From: Rhodocyclales bacterium
Lineage (GTDB): Bacteria > Pseudomonadota > Gammaproteobacteria > Burkholderiales > Rhodocyclaceae
Length of the DNA stretch: 64,000 nucleotides
Assembly (NCBI GenBank): GCA_016235025.1
Contig: JACRMV010000004.1
Location: 124,001-188,000, forward strand
Direction of reading: 5' to 3'
Shown: one piece after another, positions 50,796 to 61,064 of the stretch
Numbering within the stretch: position 1 is the first letter of the stretch
Layout: every line of letters begins with the position of its first letter
Notes under the pieces: model-generated
The model's database searches: none
Told to the model about the DNA's origin: nothing
The model's input: only the letters and a program-made list of their open reading frames with translations
Translations under genes and position numbers: made by a program

Positions 50796-50883
50796 GGTGG
50801 TAACCCCTGAAAGTTGGAAAACGCCGTCAATAAAAGCGCCACGTGTCGGCCTCTACCGACGGCTGGCGCAGTTTAGTAAGCGA

Positions 50884-50914
50884 TTGTTACGGGGCTGTAA
50901 CAGAAATATGACAG
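50884..50914 (-). promoter_or_regulatory. Three-unit Pho box of the porin gene
   Basis: On the minus strand, CTGTCAT, CTGTTAC and CCGTAAC follow each other at exactly 11-bp spacing. The first 20 bp (CTGTCATATTTCTGTTACAG) are a near-consensus Pho box. A TACTAA -10-like hexamer lies 8 bp downstream. Confidence 0.8.
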
Positions 50915-50960
50915 GGGGACTACGCAAACGGACTACAAAGAGACTATCGAGGATGCTGGC

Positions 50961-52580
50961 CTATTTTTCGTAGCTGCAGCGCTCGAATGCGCCGCCGTGG
51001 TCAAGCAGGTGGGTGAGCCGGAGGCGCTCGCTATCTTGCCGCATGATTTCGATCTCGCGGCCGAGGCGGAAACTTCCGGCTGGCAGGATGATGCTCTGCT
51101 CCTGTGTGGCACCGGCATCGCCGGCCAGCAGCAGGCAGGGTTGCCAGGAGCTGATGGGCGGATCGAGCAGGCGGGCGGCAGCGGGCTCTGCGCTGCCGTG
51201 AAAGAGCTTTACCCCGAGGTTCATGTTGAGTCCGTCCGGACACAGCACCCAGCGCACGGCGCCGACCGTGAATCCGGTCGCCGGCAGGCGGCGAATGGCA
51301 ATCAGCATGCCCGCGCCGATGCGGGTATTGGCTTGCAGCGGCCGGGTCAGTTGCAGACCGCCGAGCGACTCATCAGCCAGTCGGCCATTGTCCATCAGCT
51401 CGACCTGTTCAATCGCAGACTCTGCACCCGAGCTGGCCTGGCTATGTCGACGGCCGCCAAAGGTCTCCATCTCCTCGCGCTCGCGGCGCAAGGCGGCATC
51501 GTCCTGGGCCGGCGGCTGGAACAGGCGGCGATCAGAAAGCTGGAAATAAACGGCGTTGATGCCGACCACGAATTCACATCCGGCGCTGGCCGGATTGCCT
51601 ACCGCCTGGCGCGGATGCTGGCGCGGTATGCCGCCCTGGCACCAGCGTTGCAGCAGGCGCGCAAGCAGCTGCCCCGCCGCAGGCTGGGTGACATCATCGC
51701 CGAGTTGCAGATCGGCCGGGGTGCGGTTTTTCTGGAGCAGGTCGATGCGGGCGCTGAGGCTGGTGCGCAGCGCCGTGGTTTCCAGCCAGCGGCCATGCCG
51801 TGCGCCCGGCCGAGGCAGATAGCCCGCCGGACGGTCGGCCGCCAGGTCGACCCAGAGCGGCAGGGCGCGATTGCGTATGCCTTCCGGAGCAGCGGACAGC
51901 AATTCGATCTTGCTGCCCCAGCGCCGCGCCCAGCGGGCGATCCAGGCAATATGACGCACGGGCAGCTCGAACAGGCTGGCGGCATGCAGCAGATGACACT
52001 CGGCGAAGGCAGCCTGCGGGGTGGTGGGCAGATTGCCATGACGCAAGGGGTCTTTGACGACTTCCCTGGACAGCCTGGCGGCTTCGATGCTGGCGAAAAT
52101 TTGATTGAGCTTTTGCCAGTAGGCGGACGGCGGCAAATATTCGGCATGAATCAGGGAGCACTGCCAGTCGGCCAGCACCGCCAGCGTGCGCTGCGCAATG
52201 CGTGCGGTCACGGCGGTCGCGGGGCCTTTCGCCGAGGCCGCGAGGCAGTGCAGATAATTCGTCAGCAGTGACTGCCAGAGTGCTTGCGTGCTGTCCAGCG
52301 CGGCCTTTTCCGACGGGGTCAGCGGCAACGCCCGGGCGGTGAATTTTTGCGCCATGTCTTCCTGCACGTCGAGCAGCGGGCCGCGCAAGACCTCCAGAAT
52401 GGCAAAGCGTTCATCTTCGGCCAATGTGTAACGACTCAACAGGGAAAGCTGTTGTTGCAGTTCGGCCTGCGTGCTGACCGGATTGGCCAGCGTCCGCTTT
52501 GCCAGCCAGTCTTCGCAGGTGCGCCGCGTGGAAAAGGCGGGCGGCTGGGCGGACGAGGTGACGGGAACGTCAAAATTCAT
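50961..52580 (-). CDS. Large protein with C-terminal PilZ-like domain
   Basis: The 539-aa protein is largely of unknown function. The N-terminal 350 residues are helical with repeated leucines, a globular alpha domain. The last 130 residues resemble a PilZ barrel: GRLADESLGGLQL fits the D/NxSxxG motif, then IGAGMLIAIRR and VGAVRWV fit the strand pattern. An arginine-rich stretch (ALRREREEMETFGGRR) precedes it where PilZ carries RxxxR. This suggests a c-di-GMP-binding protein. It overlaps the HIT gene by 4 bp. Confidence 0.65.
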   Translation of the reverse strand: MNFDVPVTSSAQPPAFSTRRTCEDWLAKRTLANPVSTQAELQQQLSLLSRYTLAEDERFAILEVLRGPLLDVQEDMAQKFTARALPLTPSEKAALDSTQALWQSLLTNYLHCLAASAKGPATAVTARIAQRTLAVLADWQCSLIHAEYLPPSAYWQKLNQIFASIEAARLSREVVKDPLRHGNLPTTPQAAFAECHLLHAASLFELPVRHIAWIARWARRWGSKIELLSAAPEGIRNRALPLWVDLAADRPAGYLPRPGARHGRWLETTALRTSLSARIDLLQKNRTPADLQLGDDVTQPAAGQLLARLLQRWCQGGIPRQHPRQAVGNPASAGCEFVVGINAVYFQLSDRRLFQPPAQDDAALRREREEMETFGGRRHSQASSGAESAIEQVELMDNGRLADESLGGLQLTRPLQANTRIGAGMLIAIRRLPATGFTVGAVRWVLCPDGLNMNLGVKLFHGSAEPAAARLLDPPISSWQPCLLLAGDAGATQEQSIILPAGSFRLGREIEIMRQDSERLRLTHLLDHGGAFERCSYEK

Positions 52581-53026
52581 GGCAATGATGTACCGGAATA
52601 CGGTTGTTTCAGGTGCTGCAACAGGTGCGCCGCAAGTGTAGCCGAAGGCGGCTGCGGCCGTGTCGGGGCCGGACGACAGCCGGTGGCCCAGATCGGCGCC
52701 GGGAAATGACTGTCGTCATGCCAGCGCGGAATCACATGCCAGTGCAGGTGTGGCACCGCGTTGCCCAGGCTGGCCAGGTTGATCTTGTCCGGACGCATGA
52801 CAGCGCGCAGAGTGCGCTCAACGGCCAGCACCACATGCAGCAAATGGGCGGCGTCGGCCGCCGCCAGGTCGCTCATCTCGGCCACATGCGCTTGCCAGAT
52901 GACGCGGCAGAAACCGGGAAAGTCGCGGCCTTCGTCGCCCGTGACGCGGATCACCCGGCAACGGCCATCGGCCCACAGCAACTCGCCGCCCTCGTCGCGG
53001 CACAGGACGCAGCCGGCGACGGACAT
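52577..53026 (-). CDS. HIT family nucleotide hydrolase
   Basis: The 149-aa protein has the HIT motif HLHWHVIPRW (histidine triad) near residue 93 and a fold start C-V-L-C (CVLCRDEGGELLW). Such enzymes cleave nucleotide-phosphate bonds. The C-terminal 30 residues are proline/leucine-rich and unlike the core. It starts 23 bp after the oxidoreductase stop. Confidence 0.9.
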   Translation of the reverse strand: MSVAGCVLCRDEGGELLWADGRCRVIRVTGDEGRDFPGFCRVIWQAHVAEMSDLAAADAAHLLHVVLAVERTLRAVMRPDKINLASLGNAVPHLHWHVIPRWHDDSHFPAPIWATGCRPAPTRPQPPSATLAAHLLQHLKQPYSGTSLP

Positions 53027-53049
53027 CGCTCAGGCAACCCCTGCCGCGT

Positions 53050-56000
53050 TCACAGCAGCACCCGCTCTATGCCGCCGGTATTGGCGGCGCGGACATAGTT
53101 TTCCAGCCAGTCGGGGCCGAGAATCGACTTGGCCATCTCGACCACGATGTAGTCGGCCGTGGTGCCCGCGTCGTCATCGTAGCGCGACAGCCCCTGCAGG
53201 CAGGAAGGGCAGGAGGTGAGGATTTTTACCGCCACCGGTGTGGCATTCGCCGTGCCGCCATCCGCTACGGCGAGGAGACCTGCCCGCGAAGCGGAAAGTT
53301 CAGGTCTGCAAAGCTGAGCGTTTTTTGCTCGACCGCCTTGTAGCGCAGTGGCTTCATCAGCGCCGACTTTACGGAGCGTCGCCGCCCCCTTTTCGATTTC
53401 CTCCTGCTTGCGGAACCGCACCTGGGTCGAGATGTCCGGCCGGGTCGCCGCCAGCGTGCCCGACTCGCCGCAGCAGCGGTCGTTCAGATCCACGCGCTGC
53501 CCCATCAGCGCATTGGCCACCTTGATTCCCGAATGGTGTTTCATCGGCGTGTGACAGGGCTCGTGATACATGTACTGCACGCCCTTGATACCATCGAGCT
53601 GGATGCCTTTTTCATACAGCCATTCGTGGATGTCGACCAGCCGGCAGCCGGGGAAAATCTTGTCGAATTCGTATTTCAGCAACTGGTCCATGCAGGTGCC
53701 GCAGGACACCACCACGGTCTTGATGTCGAGGTAGTTGAGCGTGTTGGCGACGCGGTGGAACAGCACCCGGTTGGCCGTGGTGATGGCCTGGCCCTTGTCC
53801 TCAAATCCGCTCGAGGTCTGCGGATAACCGCAGCACAAGTAGCCGGGCGGCAGCACCGTGGTGGCGCCGGCATGCCAGAGCATGGCCTGCGTGGCGAGGC
53901 CGACCTGCGAGAACAGGCGCTCGGAACCGCAGCCGGGGAAGTAGAACACGGCCTCGGCATTCTCCGTCGTCTGCTTTGGATTGCGGATCACCGGAATCAG
54001 CGTGTCATCCTCGACGTCGAGCAGGCCGCGCGCGGTGCGTGCCGGCACGTTGCGCGGCATCGGCTTGTTGATGAAATGAACCACCTGCATCTTGACAGTC
54101 GGCTTGCCCAGCGTTGCCGGCGGGTGTTTGACGCTGTCCTGAATCAGGCCCAGGGCCTTGCCCATCCGGTGCCCCAGGCGCTGCGCCTGGTAACCCAGCT
54201 TGATCATGCCGCCACGGATCAGTTTGATCGTTGCCGGGTCGGTGGCGTTGAGGAAGGCCATCGCGGCGAAGGTGCCGGGGTTGAACTTCTTCTTGCCCTG
54301 CTTGCGCAGGAAGTTGCGCATCGCGATCGAGACGTCGCCGAAGTCGATATCCACCGGGCAGGGCGTCACGCATTTGTGGCAGACCGTGCAGTGATCGGCG
54401 ACATCGGCAAATTCGTCGAAATGCTGGAGCGAAATGCCGCGTCGCGTCTGCTCCTCGTAAAGAAATGCCTCGATCAGCAGCGAGGTGCCGAGAATCTTGT
54501 CGCGCGGCGAATACAGCAGGTTGGCACGCGGAACATGGGTCGAGCACACCGGCTTGCACTTGCCGCAGCGCAGGCAATCCTTGATCGAATCCGAAATCTT
54601 GCCGATCTCGGATTGCTCCATGATCAGCGATTCGGTGCCGAGCAGCGAGAACGACGGCGTGTAGGCGTTGGCCAGGTCGCCGCCGGGCAACAGCTTGCCG
54701 CGGTTGAAGCGGCCTTCCGGGTCGATGCGCTGTTTGTAGTCGCGGAACGGCGCAATCTCGGCATCTTCGAGAAATTCCAGCTTGGTGATGCCGATCCCGT
54801 GCTCGCCGGAAATCACGCCGCCGAGCGACTTGGCCAGCGCCATGATGCGCACCACGGCCGCGTTGGCGGTGGCGAGCATCTCGTAGTTCTCGGAATTGAC
54901 CGGAATGTTGGTATGCACGTTGCCGTCGCCGGCGTGCATGTGCAGGGCAACGAAGACGCGGCCCTTGAGCACTTCCTTGTGTTTTGCGATGAGGGCGTCG
55001 AGCAGCGGCCGGAAAGCGGCGCCGTCGAAAATGACCTCGAGGCCGGCCTTCAGTTCCAGCTTCCACGACGCGCGCAGGCGATAGCTCTGGAGGTCGTCGA
55101 AATAGCGGTCGAGCTCGTCGAGGTACGCCTGCCAGCGCCCGCGTACGTCGCGCACCAGCTCCAGCGCCCGCTCGCGGCGGTCACCGAGCAGCACCTCCTT
55201 GTCGAGGCCGGTATCGCCGACGGTCAGCGGCAGCTCGCCCTGCAGCAGTTCGATCAATGCCGCGCAGAGCGTCAGCTTGTTGTCGAGTGAAAGCTCGATG
55301 TTGATGCGCTCGATGCCATCGCAATAGTCGCCCATGCGCGGCAGCGGAATCACCACGTCCTCGTTGATCTTGAAGGCGTTGGTGTGGCGCGAGATGGCGG
55401 CGGTGCGGCCGCGGTCGAGCCAGAATTTCTTGCGTGTTTCCGGGCTCACGGCGATGAAGCCTTCGCCGCTGCGGGCGCTGGCCAGGCGCACGACTTCGGA
55501 GGCGGCGGCCATCACCGCCGTCTCGTCAGCGCCGACAATATCGCCGATCAGCACCATCTTCGGGCGGCCGTGCCGCTTGGCCTTGGTGGCGTAACCGACG
55601 GCCTTGATGTAACGCTCGTCCAGATGCTCGAGTCCGGCCAGCAAGGCGCCGCCGGGGCGGGTTTTCAGGTAGTCGGTGATCTCGACGATCGAAGGCACGG
55701 CATCCCGCACCTGGCCGAAGAATTCGAGGCAGACGGTGCGCGTGACCGGCGGCATCTTGTGCAGAATCCACACCGCCGAGGTGATGATGCCGTCGGTGCC
55801 TTCCTTCTGCACGCCGGGAATGCCGGCGAGAAACTTGTCGGTCACATCCTTGCCCAGCCCCGCCTTGCGGAAACGCTGGCCGGGCACGCGGATGATTTCT
55901 TCGTCGAGCTTGTGGCTGCCGGTTTCGTCGTAACGGGTGAGGCGGAAGACAACCTGTTCCTGGTCGTGGATCTTGCCGAAGTTGTGGTTCAAGCGTTCCA

Positions 56001-56928
56001 CGTCGAGCCAGTGACCGTCGGGCGTGACCATGCGCCACGAAGCCAGGTTGTCGAGCGCCGTGCCCCACAGCACCGCCTTCTTGCCGCCGGCATTCATCGC
56101 GATGTTGCCGCCGATGCAGGAGGCATCGGCCGAGGTCGGGTCGCAGGCGAAGACAAAGCCGGCATTCTCGGCGGCTTCCATCACGCGCCGGGTGACGACG
56201 CCGACGCCGGTGCGCACCGTGGCGTAATCGCGTTCGGCATCCGGCAGGCGCTGCATGGCCACGGCACCGAGATCGATCAGCTTTTCCGTGTTGATGACGG
56301 CCGAATATGGATCGAGCGGCACTGCGCCGCCGGTATAGCCGGTGCCGCCGCCACGCGGGATGATGGTGAGGCCGAGTTCGATGCAGCCCTTCACCAGCGC
56401 GGCGATTTCTACTTCGGTGTCGGGTTTCAGCACCACGAAGGGAAACTCGACGCGCCAGTCGGTGGCGTCTGTCACATGCGTGACACGCGAGAGGCCGTCA
56501 AAACAGATGTTGTCGCGGCGAGTGTGACTCTGGAAGCGTTTCACCACCTCCTTGCGCCGCCGGGCGGTGTCGTCGAACCATTGCTCGAAGGCATCGACGG
56601 CGACAAAGGTCGCCTGCAGCAATTGCGCGACGCGTTCGTTGCCTTCGCGGCGGCGTTCGATCTCGCCCAGGCGGTGGCGCAGCGCCCCGACCAACGCGCT
56701 GCGCCGTTTGCGGTTGGCCAGCAGGTCATCTTCCAGATAGGGATTGCGGCGCACCACCCAGATGTCGCCCAGAACCTCGTACAACATGCGCGCCGAGCGG
56801 CCGGTGACGCGTTCCGTGCGCAAGCCGGTGAGCGTTTCCCAGGCCGCGCTGCCGAGCAGGCGAATCACGATCTCGCGGTCGGAGAAGGAGGTGTAGTTGT
56901 ATGGAATCTCGCGCAGGCGGGCGTTCAT
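53050..56928 (-). CDS. DUF3683 FAD-linked oxidase / Fe-S oxidoreductase fusion
   Basis: The 1292-aa protein fuses an N-terminal DUF3683 domain (about 1-120), an FAD-binding PCMH domain ([16 protein letters not shown], about 190-205) with its oxidase C-terminal cap (about 500-770), a double 4Fe-4S ferredoxin domain ([23 protein letters not shown]) and two CCG domains ([19 protein letters not shown]). It resembles D-lactate/glycolate dehydrogenases joined to a GlpC-like subunit; the substrate is not visible. Near the C-terminus a 40-residue segment unlike the family ([13 protein letters not shown]...) is bounded by the dispersed repeat. A second copy sits near residue 470 (VGADETAVM). Confidence 0.9.
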   Translation of the reverse strand: MNARLREIPYNYTSFSDREIVIRLLGSAAWETLTGLRTERVTGRSARMLYEVLGDIWVVRRNPYLEDDLLANRKRRSALVGALRHRLGEIERRREGNERVAQLLQATFVAVDAFEQWFDDTARRRKEVVKRFQSHTRRDNICFDGLSRVTHVTDATDWRVEFPFVVLKPDTEVEIAALVKGCIELGLTIIPRGGGTGYTGGAVPLDPYSAVINTEKLIDLGAVAMQRLPDAERDYATVRTGVGVVTRRVMEAAENAGFVFACDPTSADASCIGGNIAMNAGGKKAVLWGTALDNLASWRMVTPDGHWLDVERLNHNFGKIHDQEQVVFRLTRYDETGSHKLDEEIIRVPGQRFRKAGLGKDVTDKFLAGIPGVQKEGTDGIITSAVWILHKMPPVTRTVCLEFFGQVRDAVPSIVEITDYLKTRPGGALLAGLEHLDERYIKAVGYATKAKRHGRPKMVLIGDIVGADETAVMAAASEVVRLASARSGEGFIAVSPETRKKFWLDRGRTAAISRHTNAFKINEDVVIPLPRMGDYCDGIERINIELSLDNKLTLCAALIELLQGELPLTVGDTGLDKEVLLGDRRERALELVRDVRGRWQAYLDELDRYFDDLQSYRLRASWKLELKAGLEVIFDGAAFRPLLDALIAKHKEVLKGRVFVALHMHAGDGNVHTNIPVNSENYEMLATANAAVVRIMALAKSLGGVISGEHGIGITKLEFLEDAEIAPFRDYKQRIDPEGRFNRGKLLPGGDLANAYTPSFSLLGTESLIMEQSEIGKISDSIKDCLRCGKCKPVCSTHVPRANLLYSPRDKILGTSLLIEAFLYEEQTRRGISLQHFDEFADVADHCTVCHKCVTPCPVDIDFGDVSIAMRNFLRKQGKKKFNPGTFAAMAFLNATDPATIKLIRGGMIKLGYQAQRLGHRMGKALGLIQDSVKHPPATLGKPTVKMQVVHFINKPMPRNVPARTARGLLDVEDDTLIPVIRNPKQTTENAEAVFYFPGCGSERLFSQVGLATQAMLWHAGATTVLPPGYLCCGYPQTSSGFEDKGQAITTANRVLFHRVANTLNYLDIKTVVVSCGTCMDQLLKYEFDKIFPGCRLVDIHEWLYEKGIQLDGIKGVQYMYHEPCHTPMKHHSGIKVANALMGQRVDLNDRCCGESGTLAATRPDISTQVRFRKQEEIEKGAATLRKVGADEATALQGGRAKNAQLCRPELSASRAGLLAVADGGTANATPVAVKILTSCPSCLQGLSRYDDDAGTTADYIVVEMAKSILGPDWLENYVRAANTGGIERVLL
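53243..53375 (-). repeat. Dispersed repeat, long split form (copy 12)
   Basis: On the minus strand, AAAGTCGGCGCTG is followed by about 100 bp and then GCGGCACGGCGAATGCC. Together the two halves rebuild a full-length repeat copy like that in the Tim44 gene. The interior has AGACCTG/CAGGTCT arms around CCGC-GAA-GCGG, plus a GAGC/GCTC hairpin. The whole element stays in frame. Confidence 0.7.
55516..55539 (-). repeat. Dispersed 25-bp repeat, copy 13
   Basis: Reverse copy (GTCTCGTCAGCGCCGACAAT), sense to the oxidoreductase, coding IVGADETAV. Confidence 0.65.
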
Positions 56929-57090
56929 GGTGGCGGCACGACAAAGTAATCAAGCCCGCATTTTAGGGCATCGTACTGCTGTCCGGCAGACAACATGGCC
57001 CTATGGACGTCAAGGAGAAAGCCGGTACGGCTGCCGCCGCCCGGGGATTGGCTCTAAACTGCGCCCTCCAGGATTGGCAATGGCGAGGTC

Positions 57091-57486
57091 ATGATGAAGG
57101 AAACCCCATTCGGCACCGGCGGTGGTATCGGTCGCCTGCTCGCTGCGGCGCGCAATTCATGGCAGGGGCTGCGGCTCGCCTGGCGGCTGGAGGCAGCCTT
57201 TCGCCAGGAGCTGCTGCTGGTGACGGTGCTGTTGCCTTTCGCCCTCTTGCTGCCATTGACGGCGATCGAGCGGGTGTTGCTGATTGCTTCGCTGCTGCTG
57301 GTGCTGATCGTCGAGCTGCTCAATTCTGCCGTCGAGGCGGTGGTCGACCGCGTCTCGCTGGAGTATCACGAGCTCTCCGGGCGGGCCAAGGATATCGGCA
57401 GCGCGGCGGTGCTGCTGACGCTGCTGCTGATGGCCTGTACCTGGGGTCTCATCCTCTGGCCGCAAGTATCGGCGTGGCTGAAGTAA
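57091..57486 (+). CDS. dgkA: Diacylglycerol kinase
   Basis: The 131-aa membrane protein has three helices. The DgkA signatures are visible: NSWQGLRLAWRLEAAFRQE near the N-terminus, then VELLNSAVEAVVDRVSLEYHELSGRAKDIGSAAV. It phosphorylates diacylglycerol to recycle lipid. The GAGG site before ATG fits. It is divergent from the oxidoreductase across a 162-bp gap that shows no clear promoter, and it overlaps the MATE start by 13 bp. Confidence 0.95.
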   Translation: MMKETPFGTGGGIGRLLAAARNSWQGLRLAWRLEAAFRQELLLVTVLLPFALLLPLTAIERVLLIASLLLVLIVELLNSAVEAVVDRVSLEYHELSGRAKDIGSAAVLLTLLLMACTWGLILWPQVSAWLK

Positions 57487-58880
57487 CAACGCCCATCCGC
57501 ACGCCAGGCGCACCTCCGGCGCCGCGCTCGCTGCCGCGCGAGCTGCTGCACCTGGCGTGGCCGACGCTGATTGCGCAGATCGCCGTGATGGGCAGCGGCG
57601 TGATCGATACCGTGATGGCCGGCCACCTCTCGGCGCTCGATCTGGCGGCGGTCGGCATCGGCGCCAGCATCTATGCCACCGTTTTCGTCACTGCGATGGG
57701 CGTGCTGCTGGCACTGATTCCCGTGGTGGCGCATCACTATGGCGCGCGCCGCCTGGCCGCGATCGGTGCCGACGTGCGGCAGAGCCTCTGGCTGGCGCTG
57801 ATCCTTGCCGCCGGCGCGGTGTGGCTGCTGCGTCATCCCGAGCCGTTTCTCGCCCTCGCCCGCATCACGCCGGAAGTCGAGCTCAAGGTGCGCGCCTATC
57901 TTGGCGCGCTGTCCTTCGCCGTTCCCGGTTATCTGCTGTTCCGCGTGTTTTACGGCTTTGCCAGCGGCATCGGCCGGCCGCGTCCGGTGATGCTGTTCAA
58001 CCTCGCCGGCTTGGCATTGAAAGCGCCGCTCAACTGGGTTTTCATGTACGGCCACTTCGGGATGCCGGCGCTGGGCGGCCCCGGCTGCGGCTGGTCCTCG
58101 GCGGTGATCGCCTGGAGCCTGGCGCTGGCGGCCTGGAGCTGGTGCCGGCGCGAGGAAAGTTTCGCGCCCTATGAGATTTTCAGCCGCTTCGACTGGCCGC
58201 AGCAGGCGGCGCTGAAAGAGCTGCTGCGGCTGGGGATTCCCACCGGCATCACCTTTCTGGTGGATGTCACCGCATTCACCTTCATGGCCCTGTTCATCGC
58301 CCGCCTCGGCCCGGTGATGTCGGCTGCGCACCAGATCGCCGCCAATGTCGCCGTGTTCCTGTTCATGGTGCCGATGGCACTGGGCAGCGCGACCGGCGTC
58401 ATTGTCGGTCAGGCGCTGGGTGCGGGAGAAAGTCGGCGCTCGCGACACGCCGGCCTGCTTGGACTGGCGGTGGCGGCGACGTTTGGCCTGGTGCTGGGCG
58501 CGGTGATTTACCTTGCTGCCCTGCCGCTGGCACGCCTCTATACACCCGATGCGACGGTTGCCGCGCAGGCCGCCGCGCTGCTCGCACTGGTCGCTTTCTA
58601 TCATGTCGCCGACACCGTGCAGGCGGTGATGGCGCAGGTGCTGCGCAGTTACAAACGGGCGCTGGCGCCGATGCTGATTTATGCCGTGGCGCTGTGGGGC
58701 GTCGGCCTCGGCGGCGGCTACCTGCTGGGACTGACCGATGTCTTCGGCCCGTCACGCGGCGCCGCCGGTTTCTGGCTGGCGGCAGTGGCCAGCCTGGTGG
58801 TGGCCGGGATCGGTGTGACCGGGTATTTTTTGCGCATCTCGGCGCATCCTGTCCTGCCCAAGTCTTTTTCGGGAAGGTGA
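57474..58880 (+). CDS. MATE family multidrug exporter (NorM-like)
   Basis: The 468-aa protein has twelve predicted membrane helices in two MATE bundles and the family start LLHLAWPTLIAQIAVMGSGVIDTVMAGHL. It should export cationic drugs using a sodium or proton gradient. I choose GTG 57474 (MAEVTTPIRT) inside the end of dgkA; the track's 57003 start would span all of dgkA in another frame. A repeat copy reads GAGESRRSRHAG in the loop between the seventh and eighth helices. Confidence 0.9.
   Translation: MAEVTTPIRTPGAPPAPRSLPRELLHLAWPTLIAQIAVMGSGVIDTVMAGHLSALDLAAVGIGASIYATVFVTAMGVLLALIPVVAHHYGARRLAAIGADVRQSLWLALILAAGAVWLLRHPEPFLALARITPEVELKVRAYLGALSFAVPGYLLFRVFYGFASGIGRPRPVMLFNLAGLALKAPLNWVFMYGHFGMPALGGPGCGWSSAVIAWSLALAAWSWCRREESFAPYEIFSRFDWPQQAALKELLRLGIPTGITFLVDVTAFTFMALFIARLGPVMSAAHQIAANVAVFLFMVPMALGSATGVIVGQALGAGESRRSRHAGLLGLAVAATFGLVLGAVIYLAALPLARLYTPDATVAAQAAALLALVAFYHVADTVQAVMAQVLRSYKRALAPMLIYAVALWGVGLGGGYLLGLTDVFGPSRGAAGFWLAAVASLVVAGIGVTGYFLRISAHPVLPKSFSGR
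58425..58452 (+). repeat. Dispersed 25-bp repeat, copy 14
   Basis: Forward copy (GAAAGTCGGCGCTCGCGACA) in the MATE gene, sense, read GESRRSRH in the third frame. Confidence 0.65.
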
Positions 58881-58918
58881 TGCTTTCCGAAGCGGGTTCC
58901 GGGTGTTCGTATCAAAAA

Positions 58919-58932
58919 TTGATGCCAGTCAA
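58919..58932. promoter_or_regulatory. FNR/DNR-type box upstream of nosZ
   Basis: TTGAT-GCCA-GTCAA matches TTGATnnnnATCAA at nine of ten positions. It lies 107 bp before the nosZ ATG, in the only sizeable gap before the nos genes. Confidence 0.7.
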
Positions 58933-59038
58933 TAAATTTGCAAGAAATTGCGCGTAGTCTCCTTGGTAACTGAAAAGCTTGCTTTCGGCTGCCGGCAACC
59001 AGGTACGACAGGCGGTCATAAAAAAAAGGGTGGGTTCC

Positions 59039-60994
59039 ATGAGTGATAAACAACAACAGACAACGGCAGATGAAACTCCGGCCGAGCCGGGCCGGCGCAA
59101 GTTTCTGGGTTCTGCCGCAGTGGTCGGGCTGGCCGGCGCCGGTTTGGGCTTGGCGGCCTGCAACAAGGAGGCCGACAAGGCTCCGGCCGCCGTAGTGCCG
59201 GGCAAGGATGCCGCCGGCAAAACGGCCGTTGCCGGCGCGCATGCCAGTGGCGAAGTCAAGCCGGGGCAGTTGGACGATTACTACATCATGTCCAGCGGCG
59301 GACATTCGGGTGAAGTGCGGATATACGGCGCACCCTCGGGTCGTACCATCAAGCGCATCCCTGTATTCAACATCGATCCCATGGTGGGCTGGGGCATCAC
59401 CAACGAATCGAAAAAAATCATCGGCGTCAAGCCGGACGGCAATCCGAAATATCGTACCGGCGACACGCACCATGTGCACGGTTCCTACACGGACGGCACC
59501 TACGACGGCAAGTATTTCTGGACCAACGACAAGCTCAACAACCGTCTGGCGCGCATCCGCGGCGATTACATGGAATGCGACAAGATCACCGAGATTCCCA
59601 ATGTGCAGGGTTTCCACGGCATGTTTCCGGACAAGTGCGATCCGCTCGATGCCAAGATCAACCACACCACCCGTGTCTTCTGTGGCGGGGAATTCAATAC
59701 GCCATTCGTGACCCGCGGACCGGGTGTCAGGGACATCAAGAACTATGCCTCGCTGGCCACCTGCGTCGATGCCGAAACCATGGAAATCCGCTGGCAGCTC
59801 AAGCTCGACGGCAACATGGATTTGTGCGCCACATCGTATGACGGCAAGCTGGCGGCGTTCAACCAGTACAACAGCGAGAACGGTGTGATCCTGGGTGACA
59901 TGATGTCCGCCGAACGCGATGGCTGCGTCTTCCTCAACATCGAACGCATCGAAGCGGCACTCAAGGCGGGCAAGTTCGTCACCCTTGGCGATTCGAAGGT
60001 GCCGGTGATCGACGGCACCAAGGCGGCGAATGCCGATCCCAAGACTGCGCTGACCTGCTATGTGCCGGTGCCGAAGAATCCGCACGGCGTGAATATCACG
60101 CCCGATGGCAAGTATTTCGTCTGTGCCGGCAAGCTCTCGCCCACCGCGACGGTGATCGCGCACGAGCTGGTGCTGAAATGGTTCGACGGCGGGCTCAAGG
60201 AGCCGCGTGAGACCGTCGTCGCCGAACCGGAAATCGGGCTGGGGCCGTTGCACACCGGTTTCGACGGCCACGGCAATGCCTACACTTCGCTCTTTCTTGA
60301 CAGTCAGGTCGTCAAGTGGAACATCGACAAGGCCATTGCCCAGTTCAAGGGCGACAAGCAGGCGCAGGTGGTGCTCGACCGCATCGATGTGCATTACCAG
60401 CCAGGCCACGGCTACACCTCGATGGGCGAGACCAGGGAGGCCGACGGCAGGTATTTCAACTCGGGCAACAAGTTTTCCAAGGATCGTTTCCTGCCGGTGG
60501 GGCCGCTGCACGTCGAGGCCGAACAGTTGATCGACATCACGGGTGCAAAGATGGTGCTGCTGCACGACCATACGGCCTATCCCGAACCGCACGATGCGAT
60601 CATCGTGCGGCGCGACAAGATCAAGACCAAGCAGATCTACACCATGGACGAGTTTCCGCATGCGGTGAAGGATGCCAATGCGGCGGGCGTCGAACGCAAG
60701 GGTAACAAGGTCACCGTGCGCCTGATGGGTGTTGCTCCAAACTTCAGCATGAACGAGTTCACGGTGAAGAAGGGTGACGAAGTGACGATCATCCTGACCA
60801 ACCACGACAAGGTCGAGGATCTGGCCCACGGTTTCGGTCTGGAGCAGTACGACATCAACTTCATCGTCAACCCCCAGCAGACCGCCTCGGTCACCTTCAA
60901 GGCCGACAAGCCGGGGATGTTCTGGTACTACTGCACGCATTTCTGTCATGCTTTGCATCTGGAGATGCGCGGCCGCATGATTGTCGAGGCCTGA
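59039..60994 (+). CDS. nosZ: Nitrous-oxide reductase, clade I (Tat-exported)
   Basis: The 651-aa protein (start MSDKQQQ) begins with a twin-arginine signal, GRRKFLGSAAVVGLAGAGLG. The CuZ histidine motif GDTHHVHGSYTDGTYDG is near residue 140 and the CuA site YYCTHFCHALHLEM closes the protein (CxxxC spacing). It reduces N2O to N2 in the periplasm. Clade I is shown by the Tat signal. I reject the track's 58979 start, which adds 20 residues before the Tat motif. It is first in the nos cluster, ahead of nosR, the reverse of the common nosRZ order. Confidence 0.97.
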   Translation: MSDKQQQTTADETPAEPGRRKFLGSAAVVGLAGAGLGLAACNKEADKAPAAVVPGKDAAGKTAVAGAHASGEVKPGQLDDYYIMSSGGHSGEVRIYGAPSGRTIKRIPVFNIDPMVGWGITNESKKIIGVKPDGNPKYRTGDTHHVHGSYTDGTYDGKYFWTNDKLNNRLARIRGDYMECDKITEIPNVQGFHGMFPDKCDPLDAKINHTTRVFCGGEFNTPFVTRGPGVRDIKNYASLATCVDAETMEIRWQLKLDGNMDLCATSYDGKLAAFNQYNSENGVILGDMMSAERDGCVFLNIERIEAALKAGKFVTLGDSKVPVIDGTKAANADPKTALTCYVPVPKNPHGVNITPDGKYFVCAGKLSPTATVIAHELVLKWFDGGLKEPRETVVAEPEIGLGPLHTGFDGHGNAYTSLFLDSQVVKWNIDKAIAQFKGDKQAQVVLDRIDVHYQPGHGYTSMGETREADGRYFNSGNKFSKDRFLPVGPLHVEAEQLIDITGAKMVLLHDHTAYPEPHDAIIVRRDKIKTKQIYTMDEFPHAVKDANAAGVERKGNKVTVRLMGVAPNFSMNEFTVKKGDEVTIILTNHDKVEDLAHGFGLEQYDINFIVNPQQTASVTFKADKPGMFWYYCTHFCHALHLEMRGRMIVEA

Positions 60995-61064
60995 TCCGGC
61001 TGCACCAGAAAGAAGCGGGGCGCCAAGACCCCGCCTTTTCTCCGACCCTGTTCCCGATCGAATC

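Noticed and set aside
53533-56949. 585-aa and 521-aa plus-strand ORFs
   Set aside because: Both are complementary to the DUF3683 oxidoreductase; GC-rich genes keep the opposite strand open.
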